From: Acidimicrobiaceae bacterium
GTDB taxonomy: Bacteria; Actinomycetota; Acidimicrobiia; Acidimicrobiales; Microtrichaceae
Direction of reading: 5' to 3'
Assembly (NCBI GenBank): GCA_003514205.1
Contig: DORQ01000120.1
Coordinates: 18,724 to 24,611 of the forward strand
Length of the DNA stretch: 5,888 nt
Positions 1-5,578 of the stretch are shown piece after piece. Positions within the stretch are counted from its first letter, which is position 1. The number at the start of each line of letters is the position of its first letter. The notes beneath the pieces were generated by a model that had not been told where the DNA came from, searched no databases, and saw nothing but the letters and a program-made list of their open reading frames with translations. Both the position numbers and the translations under genes were made by a program.

Positions 1-158
1 TGTGGTTTCGACCACCACCGACCCGACCAACGCCACCGCTGCACATCAACGCTCTTGTCGACCGGGGTTCCGGATTCAACAAGGAGTTGCAGGCTCGCGG
101 CAATCGCGACGGCCTCCTCCTCGGTAGGAGTCGGAGAAATCCTTGGATCAGCGCTCAC
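1..158 (-). CDS. accE: Acyl-CoA carboxylase epsilon subunit, 3' end cut by window edge
   Basis: This is a small open frame starting at a GTG whose last bases overlap the stop of the upstream beta-subunit gene (GTGA, 4-bp overlap), so it is almost certainly translationally coupled to it. The 52 visible residues begin VSADPRISPTPTEEEAVAIA and end in a Trp/Arg-rich stretch, RWRWSGRWWSKP, reaching the edge without a stop. A Pro-Thr-x-Glu-Glu start to a short helix and a C-terminal W-x-x-SGRW-like tail are the usual look of actinobacterial epsilon subunits, which are only about 60-90 residues long. In that family the subunit binds and stimulates the carboxyltransferase beta subunit in the cytoplasm and has no catalytic site of its own. 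Identification rests on pattern plus position directly after a beta subunit. Only a few residues are likely missing at the C-terminus. Confidence 0.85.
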   Translation of the reverse strand, partial: MSADPRISPTPTEEEAVAIAASLQLLVESGTPVDKSVDVQRWRWSGRWWSKP

Positions 159-1702
159 AGCGGCATGTTCCCGTGCTTGCGTGGCGGCAGTGATTCCTTC
201 TTGGAACGCAACATCTCAAATCCCGCAATGAGTTTCAGCCTGGTATCCGCGGGATCGATCACGTCGTCCACATACCCTCGATCGGCCGCTTCCCACGGGT
301 TGCAGTGTTTCTCGGTGTACTCCTCAACGAGCTCGGCACGACGGGCGACTGGATCCGCCGCTTCGCTGAGTTCACGCCGGTTCACGATCTCCACTGCACC
401 GGCCGCACCCATCACCGCTAGCTCCGCAGATGGCCATGCAAAGGTGAGATCCGAGCCGATTGACTTGGAGTCCATCACCACGTATGCACCGCCGTACGCC
501 TTGCGGGTAATCACAGAAATCCTCGGAACAGTTGCCTCGCAATAGGCGTAGAGCAGCTTGGCGCCATGGCGAATGATGCCGTTGTGTTCCTGATCCACGC
601 CGGGAAGGAAGCCAGGAACGTCAACAAAGGTCACGAGCGGAATGTTGAACGCGTCGCAGGTGCGAACGAACTTCGCCGCCTTGGAGGAGGACTCAATGTC
701 GAGTACGCCAGCCATTGCCATTGGCTGGTTTCCAACGACGCCAACCGCGTGCCCGCCCAAGCGGGTGAAGCCGCACACGATGCTGGGTGCCCAGGCTGAG
801 CAGTACTCAAAGAACTCACCATCGTCTGCTACCGAAACAATGACTTTGCGCATGTCATACGCCTGGTTCGAGGAGGCAGGGATGATGTCACTGAGTTCGG
901 TGCACAAACGGTCGACCGGATCATCGGTGGTGAGTTCGGGTGCCTCCTCAAGGTTGTTCGACGGCAAGAAGCTCAGCAGATACCGAACATCATCCAGGGC
1001 TGCCTTGTCGTCTGGTGCCACGAACTGGGCAACCCCAGACTTGCTGCTGTGCACCCGCGCACCGCCAAGGTCTTGTTGGGTCACATCCTCGCCAGTGACC
1101 TGCTTCACCACATCGGGTCCAGTGATGAACATGTAGCTGGACTGATCGACCATAAAGATGAAGTCAGTCATGATGGGGCTATACACCGACCCCCCGGCGC
1201 ACGGGCCCATGATCACTGAAATCTGCGGCGTTACCCCCGAGGCCATGACATTTCGGTAGAAGATGCCGCCGTAACTCGCAAGCGAGACGACCCCTTCTTG
1301 AATGCGCGCTCCCGCTCCGTCGTTGAGGCCAATCACTGGCGCTCCAACCTTGAGGGCCATGTCCATGAGTTTGTGAATCTTCTCGGCGTACACCTCGCCA
1401 AGCGCCCCACCAAACACGGTGAAGTCTTGCGAGAACACAAAGATCTTGCGCCCATCGACGGTGCCCCAACCCGTGATGACCCCGTCGGTGTAGGGCCGTT
1501 CCTCGCTACTCACTGCCCGTGACCGGGCGAGGCCGTCGAGTTCGTGGAACGACCCTTCGTCGAGTAGGTATTCAACCCGCTCTCGCGCAAGCATCTTTCC
1601 TCGGGACCGTTGCCGCTCGACAGATCGGTCTGAGCCTGGCTGGCTCGCCTCGGCTTTGCGCCGGTGCAGGTCTTCTACGCGTTCAGACATCGGGTGATCC
1701 AT
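155..1702 (-). CDS. pccB: Acyl-CoA (propionyl/acetyl-CoA) carboxylase carboxyltransferase beta subunit
   Basis: Encodes a full-length 515-residue carboxyltransferase of the PccB/AccD5 type, which moves carboxyl from biotin-BCCP to acetyl- or propionyl-CoA to give malonyl- or methylmalonyl-CoA for lipid or odd-chain metabolism. It has the two crotonase-fold halves: the N half carries GARIQEG (131-137) and GPCAGGSVYSP (166-176), the C half DVPGFLPG (361-368) and RKAYGGAY (400-407). These glycine-rich segments form the oxyanion holes in the family. The C-terminus HGNMPL is the family's usual end. The residue after GGAY is Val408, where propionyl-specific enzymes usually have Asp, so the acyl-CoA preference may be relaxed towards acetyl-CoA (inference). 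The ATG at 1702 is chosen; a second ATG at 1690 (MSERVEDL) is also possible. Neither has a well-spaced Shine-Dalgarno: AGGGG lies only two bases before 1702. The epsilon subunit follows in the same operon; the biotin-carrying alpha subunit is not in the window. Confidence 0.96.
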   Translation of the reverse strand: MDHPMSERVEDLHRRKAEASQPGSDRSVERQRSRGKMLARERVEYLLDEGSFHELDGLARSRAVSSEERPYTDGVITGWGTVDGRKIFVFSQDFTVFGGALGEVYAEKIHKLMDMALKVGAPVIGLNDGAGARIQEGVVSLASYGGIFYRNVMASGVTPQISVIMGPCAGGSVYSPIMTDFIFMVDQSSYMFITGPDVVKQVTGEDVTQQDLGGARVHSSKSGVAQFVAPDDKAALDDVRYLLSFLPSNNLEEAPELTTDDPVDRLCTELSDIIPASSNQAYDMRKVIVSVADDGEFFEYCSAWAPSIVCGFTRLGGHAVGVVGNQPMAMAGVLDIESSSKAAKFVRTCDAFNIPLVTFVDVPGFLPGVDQEHNGIIRHGAKLLYAYCEATVPRISVITRKAYGGAYVVMDSKSIGSDLTFAWPSAELAVMGAAGAVEIVNRRELSEAADPVARRAELVEEYTEKHCNPWEAADRGYVDDVIDPADTRLKLIAGFEMLRSKKESLPPRKHGNMPL

Positions 1703-1710
1703 AGCCCCTA

Positions 1711-1716
1711 ACGATA
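1711..1716 (-). promoter_or_regulatory. Possible -10 box of the carboxylase operon
   Basis: On the minus strand TATCGT fits the TANNNT core of actinobacterial -10 boxes and lies eight bases before the ATG at 1702, which would give a leaderless or nearly leaderless mRNA. No good -35 is visible. The match is short and could be chance; it does agree with the lack of a usable Shine-Dalgarno at this start. Confidence 0.3.
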
Positions 1717-1718
1717 AG

Positions 1719-1733
1719 GCGAACTGCGTTCGC
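1719..1733. promoter_or_regulatory. Small inverted repeat GCGAA-N5-TTCGC between divergent genes
   Basis: A perfect 5-bp inverted repeat with a 5-bp spacer (GCGAACTGCGTTCGC) sits in the 55-bp gap between the carboxylase operon and the LOG gene. It lies directly upstream of the proposed -10 box of each gene, a place where one bound regulator could affect both. The arms are short, so operator function is only a suggestion; it could also be a chance palindrome. Confidence 0.25.
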
Positions 1734-1745
1734 GCATCGAATCGC

Positions 1746-1751
1746 TAGCGT
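1746..1751 (+). promoter_or_regulatory. -10 box TAGCGT of the LOG gene, leaderless geometry
   Basis: TAGCGT matches TANNNT and is separated from the ATG at 1758 by exactly six bases (GGGTAC). With the usual -10 to start-point distance, transcription would begin at or next to the A of the ATG, giving a leaderless mRNA. There is no well-placed Shine-Dalgarno and no clear -35. The same arrangement recurs at the ligase gene (4472-4484), which raises confidence. Confidence 0.5.
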
Positions 1752-1757
1752 GGGTAC

Positions 1758-2348
1758 ATGGTTTCAATCTTTCCAACCGCGCACAACAGCGAGGCTCCGC
1801 TCAAGATCTGCGTCTATATGGCATCTCGAATCGGTGCTCGTCCCCAATACAGTGCTGCAGCCGCCGAAGTCGGCACGTGGATCGGGAGCCAAGGCCATGG
1901 CCTCGTCTATGGGGGCGGGCAGGTTGGCCTGATGGGAGTCGTGGCCGATGCAGTGCTTGCGGCCGGCGGTGAGGTTACCGGCATCATCACCCAGCACCTG
2001 TACGACCAGGAGGTAGCGCACCAAACGGTCACGGAGTTGGTGGTGGTTGACGACATGCCGACGCGAAAACGCGAGATGTTTCAGCGATCTGATGCCTTTC
2101 TGGTTCTACCGGGCGGCGTCGGTACGTTAGAGGAACTCACCGAGGTCTGGTGCTGGTCCTCACTGAGTCTTCACTCCAAGCCCATTGGCCTCTTGAATTG
2201 CGATGGGTACTACGACGGCCTACTGACGTTCCTCGAGCGCTCCATCGACGATGGGTTGATGGGCGAACTGCACCGCGAGCTTCTCGAGGTCTCCGACAAT
2301 CCCATTGCGCTGCTCACATCGTTGGCCTCGCTCAGCTCAGCGAATTGA
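1758..2348 (+). CDS. LOG-family protein (nucleoside 5'-monophosphate phosphoribohydrolase, TIGR00730 type)
   Basis: Encodes a 196-residue Rossmann-fold protein of the LOG family, often misannotated as lysine decarboxylase. Characterised members hydrolyse nucleoside 5'-monophosphates, including cytokinin riboside monophosphates, to free base plus ribose 5-phosphate in the cytoplasm. Visible marks are the first strand KICVYMASRIGARPQY (16-31), the glycine-rich GLVYGGGQVGLMG (48-60), the RK pair at 103-104 and the family signature PGGVGTLEE (118-126); the conserved Arg and the signature Glu are the expected catalytic residues. GLLNCDGYYD (145-153) is also typical. The length is normal. The ATG at 1758 keeps the first beta strand; the next ATG (1818) would remove it. 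The phosphate-binding segment usually read as C/Y-x-GS is here MAS, a mild variation. The gene is divergent from the carboxylase operon and its end overlaps the convergent lipoprotein gene by 17 bp. The physiological substrate cannot be read from the sequence. Confidence 0.93.
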   Translation: MVSIFPTAHNSEAPLKICVYMASRIGARPQYSAAAAEVGTWIGSQGHGLVYGGGQVGLMGVVADAVLAAGGEVTGIITQHLYDQEVAHQTVTELVVVDDMPTRKREMFQRSDAFLVLPGGVGTLEELTEVWCWSSLSLHSKPIGLLNCDGYYDGLLTFLERSIDDGLMGELHRELLEVSDNPIALLTSLASLSSAN

Positions 2349-4362
2349 CCTTCACGAGGCCTGGATTGACTCGACCAGACCCTGCGCTGCCAAAGAGCCG
2401 CGTCGCGGCTGCCCACAGGTCATCGACCATCGTCCAGCCTGCCGAATTCGTCTCCTCGTAGTGTCCACTGGGCTCGCCAAGCTCACGGCCAAGGGCCTGG
2501 CCATACCGGCAAATTGCCGCCACAGCGGATCCGGGTTCGGGTAGTTGCGGAGCAAGACACCGCGAACCTGCAAGCCAATCTGGCCCGTCGATCTCACCCG
2601 CTGACGCGAGGTCCGCGCAGGAGGACCCTGCTGGAAGGGCTAGATCGACACACTTGAGTCGGTAGTCAGCTACCGGAACAAAGTAGCCAAGCTCATCGCC
2701 TCCCAATCCAACGGTGAACGTCACCTCTTCATCGACCAACGACAACAGATAGCCGGGGAACTGGTAGTCGGCTCCTACCGCGTGTTCGTCAGGGTCGCGG
2801 TAGTAGCGCTCGGGGTGTGAATCGAAGTCAGCTGGAAGGCCAACAACAAGCTCTGGGGGCAGTTCGCCAGGTAGAAACAGCATCCCGACCGGACCGAGGT
2901 CCAAGTGGCCAAGCCTGGTCTTGACGAAGTCGCCGACACTGATCTCGGAATCGGCCAAGGGAGTCACCACAGGATCCGATTCACGTTCGCCGCCGTCGAG
3001 GGAACAGGCACTCGGGGAGGGTGGCCCCTGACACGTGTATACCTGTGGCTCCTGCCAGCCGAGCGTTCGATCCGAAATCAACACTCGAAAACCCAAATTG
3101 GTCAGCTGAACGAAGAACTCCTCTTGACGGAAACGAAGCCCCTCCACCTCCACCTCGCTCGCCGTCGTCAGCAACTGCCTTACGGCGAGCGCTAGCTGTG
3201 TGCCAATCGCCTCGGTCTTGGCGAAGGACCTACAGGTGAGATCGACCGACTCTGCGCAACCCGACACCGGCGCCGCACCCTCGGGCGGTGTCCAACCATC
3301 GCCCACGGGATGGTCCGCATCCACCGTCCATACCGGCGCGTCCCCTGGGCCAACCTGGCTTCCAAGAGCGCCGTTGAGATACATCACCTCGCCACCCCTA
3401 GAGCTTGCGAGTCGTTCGCGGAGCACTCCCGGATAGTCGGCAGTGAGATACCTGCCCTCTGGAGTGCAGTCCTCGCCCGGCCAGTTCTTCGCCGCGCATG
3501 CCTTGTTCAGCTCATCCTGGGCAAGCGGTGGGACCCAATTCAGGGTGGTCTCTGGGTGCGACGCCCATTGGACAACGGTGGCAACAGCGTCGCCGTTGTC
3601 GAGGGCATCAAGTGCCAAGACGTTGAGTCGAGTGTCGAGAATCACTGGATCCCGCACATCATTGACTCCGAATCTGTGCTCACCGGTAGCCACTCGAAGC
3701 GTCACTGGCTCGAGGCGGTCGACTGCTCTTGTTGCCGCAACTGCAGCTTGATCAGCGAGCAGTTGGTACCACTCCTTGTTCACCGAGAACGCTGTGTCTG
3801 GCCCATGATGATTGTGTGTGGCAACCACCTCCACTGCGGCTGTGGACCATTCAGCAGGCAGCGAGGCCCTCGCCACCTTTGCCACTTCATCAGCATCGGT
3901 CGCGAAATGCATATAGGTGTCCGTGGTCACAATAAGTACTCGCTCCTCGCCTCGTTGAAGCGCTAGCGCCGTGACCTGAAGGTCATCGTGAACCCAGGCC
4001 AAGTCTGAAAGGCCGTTCCCAACATCGATGGTTCCCTGATCCCACGCAGGGACAAACACTCCAGGGTTGATCGGATCCAGCGACTCAGCGGAAGGCCACC
4101 CGACGGCCTTGGAGAGAAAGGCTCGCTCCCCTCCCACGGTTGGCACAATGGACTCGTGCGCCGCACCGGCGAGCACCGACTGCGCGTGCAGGCTGGCACT
4201 CTGCTGGGTTGGCTTTGAAGGCGATGACGAGCGGCCGTCCCCACCGGCACAACTCGCCAACAGACACACCAAGGCGGTAACTGCGACAACGGCTTCACTG
4301 CCAGACCGAGCAACCCTCCCGAACGCCCCGGCGTTCACTGATCCACCCAAGATTCCAGCCAT
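2332..4362 (-). CDS. Exported lipoprotein of the neutral/alkaline ceramidase superfamily
   Basis: Encodes 676 residues from the ATG at 4362. The N-terminus has a basic region, a hydrophobic stretch (about 24-36) and the lipobox LLASC with Cys38 as the lipidation site, then a Gly/Ser-rich linker, so it should be anchored on the outer face of the membrane. The rest resembles the neutral/alkaline ceramidase N-terminal domain family: ATHNHHGPD (about 181-189), WASHPETT (266-273), TADYPGVLRERL (307-318), NGALGSQVGPGD (330-341), PGELPPEL (498-505) and GYFVPVADY (559-567). By comparison with the Pseudomonas ceramidase, His183, His269, Glu500 and Tyr560 would be zinc ligands, all present, but the segment that carries the catalytic serine reads VGP instead of (L/V)SPN. 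Ten cysteines after the lipobox fall into five close pairs. It is likely a zinc-dependent hydrolase, perhaps on a lipid or other amide/ester; ceramide as substrate is not established. A GTG at 4422 in frame is rejected as the start because the ATG at 4362 has a strong Shine-Dalgarno. Confidence 0.85.
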   Translation of the reverse strand: MAGILGGSVNAGAFGRVARSGSEAVVAVTALVCLLASCAGGDGRSSSPSKPTQQSASLHAQSVLAGAAHESIVPTVGGERAFLSKAVGWPSAESLDPINPGVFVPAWDQGTIDVGNGLSDLAWVHDDLQVTALALQRGEERVLIVTTDTYMHFATDADEVAKVARASLPAEWSTAAVEVVATHNHHGPDTAFSVNKEWYQLLADQAAVAATRAVDRLEPVTLRVATGEHRFGVNDVRDPVILDTRLNVLALDALDNGDAVATVVQWASHPETTLNWVPPLAQDELNKACAAKNWPGEDCTPEGRYLTADYPGVLRERLASSRGGEVMYLNGALGSQVGPGDAPVWTVDADHPVGDGWTPPEGAAPVSGCAESVDLTCRSFAKTEAIGTQLALAVRQLLTTASEVEVEGLRFRQEEFFVQLTNLGFRVLISDRTLGWQEPQVYTCQGPPSPSACSLDGGERESDPVVTPLADSEISVGDFVKTRLGHLDLGPVGMLFLPGELPPELVVGLPADFDSHPERYYRDPDEHAVGADYQFPGYLLSLVDEEVTFTVGLGGDELGYFVPVADYRLKCVDLALPAGSSCADLASAGEIDGPDWLAGSRCLAPQLPEPGSAVAAICRYGQALGRELGEPSGHYEETNSAGWTMVDDLWAAATRLFGSAGSGRVNPGLVKVNSLS
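2396..2410. terminator. GC-rich perfect hairpin, possible LOG terminator inside the convergent gene
   Basis: AGCCGCGTCGCGGCT is a perfect inverted repeat that can fold into a 6-bp stem with a GTC loop, 47 bases after the LOG stop. It lacks a T-tract on the plus strand, so it is not a classic intrinsic terminator, although GC stems without T-tracts are proposed to act in actinobacteria. It lies inside the coding region of the lipoprotein gene (Ala-Ala-Ala-Thr-Arg-Leu), so coding constraint or chance is also possible. Confidence 0.3.
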
Positions 4363-4365
4363 GAG

Positions 4366-4374
4366 CTCCCCCTC
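4366..4374 (-). promoter_or_regulatory. Strong ribosome binding site that sets the lipoprotein start
   Basis: On the minus strand GAGGGGGAG lies three bases before the ATG at 4362, with its AGGGGG core about six bases away, a good Shine-Dalgarno. It decides in favour of this start over the in-frame GTG at 4422, and places the signal peptide at the very N-terminus. It contrasts with the other starts in the window, which lack such a site. Confidence 0.75.
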
Positions 4375-4400
4375 AAGTTGGCCCCGATCACTCGATCTGC

Positions 4401-4406
4401 ACGGTA
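4401..4406 (-). promoter_or_regulatory. Possible -10 box of the lipoprotein gene
   Basis: TACCGT on the minus strand fits TANNNT and would start transcription near 4394, giving a leader of roughly 30 bases that contains the Shine-Dalgarno at 4366-4374. The alternative GTG start at 4422 would then lie upstream of the transcript. No clear -35 is seen, so this is tentative. Confidence 0.25.
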
Positions 4407-4434
4407 GTTCGTTGCGGTACACACACGTCGCCCT

Positions 4435-4460
4435 TCGCGATGCGGAACGATTTCTCGCGA
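4435..4460. promoter_or_regulatory. Two TCGCGA palindromes 20 bp apart in the divergent promoter region
   Basis: Two copies of the self-complementary hexamer TCGCGA lie at 4435-4440 and 4455-4460, 20 bp centre to centre, or about two helical turns. Relative to a start point at 4484 they lie near -49 to -44 and -29 to -24, just upstream of the ligase -10 box and between it and the lipoprotein gene. A dimeric regulator could bind both on the same face of the DNA. In GC-rich DNA such hexamers also arise by chance. Confidence 0.25.
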
Positions 4461-4471
4461 CGGCGCGGCGC

Positions 4472-4477
4472 TAGGGT
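4472..4477 (+). promoter_or_regulatory. -10 box TAGGGT of the ligase gene, leaderless geometry
   Basis: TAGGGT matches TANNNT and is followed by exactly six bases (CAAACA) and the ATG at 4484, the same spacing as at the LOG gene. This predicts a leaderless transcript starting at the A of the ATG. The AGGG within it could instead be read as a Shine-Dalgarno seven bases from the ATG, so the two interpretations compete here. Confidence 0.5.
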
Positions 4478-4483
4478 CAAACA

Positions 4484-5578
4484 ATGGACTTGCCCGTTCT
4501 TCCTCCGTTCCGGCCGATGCTCGCCAAGTCTGTGGCGCATATCCCAACTGAGGAGAACTGCGTGTTCGAGCCGAAATGGGATGGATTTCGGTGCATCGTC
4601 TTTCGAGACGGCGATGAGCTCGAACTCGGGAGTCGGAGCACGAAATCGCTCCTTCGGTACTTCCCTGAACTCGTGAAGCCGCTACTTGAAACGCTGCCCG
4701 ACAAGGCCGTGCTCGACGGCGAACTGGTGATCGCGACCCCCCATGGTCTCGACTTTGACACCCTTGGCCAGCGCATCCATCCTGCAGTATCAAGAATCGA
4801 ACGACTCTCGCAGGAAACACCCGCCTCGTTCGTAGCCTTCGATCTCATCGCGTTGGGCTCGGAGGATCTTCGTCAAACGCCGTTCGGGGAGCGACGAGAG
4901 CGCCTCGCACAGCTCTGCGCCTCCGCACCTTCGCCAATACATCTCACTCCCGCAACCACGGATCCGGAAATCGCAGCTGATTGGTTCACTCGCTTCGAGG
5001 GTGCCGGGTTCGATGGTGTGATGGCCAAGCCAAGCGATGGTGCGTACGTGTCGGACAAAAGAACGATCTACAAGGTGAAGCACAAGCGAACCGCGGATAT
5101 GGTCGTCGCCGGATTTCGAACCCACAAGGACGGCGCTGGGGTCGGGTCCTTGCTGCTTGGGTTGTTCGACGACCAGGGTCGTTTAAACAACCTCGGTGTG
5201 GCCTCCAGCTTTTCAGTCGATCGACGAGCTGAGCTCGCTGTGGAGCTCGCCCCGTATGCAGAACAGGACGTCAGCCGACACCCATGGGCCGAATGGATGA
5301 TCGCCGAGGTTCACGGTGGCGGGGCTGCGCGAATGCCTGGTGCACCCTCTCGCTGGAACGGCAGCAAGGACCTGAACTGGACCCCGTTGCGATGCGAGCT
5401 AGTTGCTGAGGTGTCATACGAGGGCATGACCAACAATCGGCTCCGCCACCCCGCTCGATTTGTTCGATGGCGCCCAGACAAGGACCCACTCGAGTGCGGT
5501 TACGACCAACTCGAGCAGTTAGCCCCCACAGAGCTGACGGAGGTCTTCGGGCTCTCGTCACGCGGACTCAACGAGTAG
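4484..5578 (+). CDS. ligC: ATP-dependent DNA ligase, LigC type
   Basis: Encodes a 364-residue stand-alone ATP-dependent DNA ligase that seals 3'-OH/5'-phosphate nicks. The nucleotidyltransferase motifs are in order: motif I EPKWDGFR (29-36) with Lys31 as the adenylated nucleophile, motif III LDGELV (77-82), motif IIIa FVAFDLIAL (116-124), motif IV DGVMAK (177-182) and motif V YKVKHKR (196-202), followed by an OB-fold domain (about 205-335). The N-terminus MDLPVLPPFRPMLAKSV and the length match mycobacterial LigC rather than the much longer LigB or LigD; no polymerase or nuclease domain is fused. In mycobacteria LigC is a backup ligase linked to base-excision repair and a Prim-Pol partner; no primase gene lies in the window. 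The start is the first ATG, with the conserved N-terminus beginning there. It is divergent from the lipoprotein gene and its stop overlaps the convergent methyltransferase gene by 11 bp. All catalytic motifs look intact. Confidence 0.95.
   Translation: MDLPVLPPFRPMLAKSVAHIPTEENCVFEPKWDGFRCIVFRDGDELELGSRSTKSLLRYFPELVKPLLETLPDKAVLDGELVIATPHGLDFDTLGQRIHPAVSRIERLSQETPASFVAFDLIALGSEDLRQTPFGERRERLAQLCASAPSPIHLTPATTDPEIAADWFTRFEGAGFDGVMAKPSDGAYVSDKRTIYKVKHKRTADMVVAGFRTHKDGAGVGSLLLGLFDDQGRLNNLGVASSFSVDRRAELAVELAPYAEQDVSRHPWAEWMIAEVHGGGAARMPGAPSRWNGSKDLNWTPLRCELVAEVSYEGMTNNRLRHPARFVRWRPDKDPLECGYDQLEQLAPTELTEVFGLSSRGLNE

Noticed and set aside
87..1136. Long plus-strand open frames (for example 87-545 and 642-1136)
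   Set aside because: They are shadows of the carboxylase gene on the other strand; their translations show no family motifs and are rich in Ser/Arg, typical of antisense frames in GC-rich DNA.
1688..1690. Second ATG (1690) as the true start of the carboxylase beta subunit
   Set aside because: It cannot be excluded, but the TATCGT box fits better with the ATG at 1702, so the longer form was kept.
1758..2348. Lysine decarboxylase activity for the LOG protein
   Set aside because: The PGGxGTxxE signature was historically called lysine decarboxylase, but it belongs to phosphoribohydrolases and there is no PLP-binding lysine motif.
3310..3966. A 218-residue plus-strand open frame opposite the lipoprotein gene
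   Set aside because: The minus-strand frame has clear conserved motifs through this region; the plus-strand product has no recognisable domain.
4363..4422. A 20-residue N-terminal extension of the lipoprotein from GTG 4422
   Set aside because: It would precede the signal peptide, and the ATG at 4362 has a much better ribosome binding site.
4484..5578. LigD end-joining ligase
   Set aside because: No polymerase or 3'-phosphoesterase domain is fused and no Ku gene is nearby; the N-terminus matches the LigC type.
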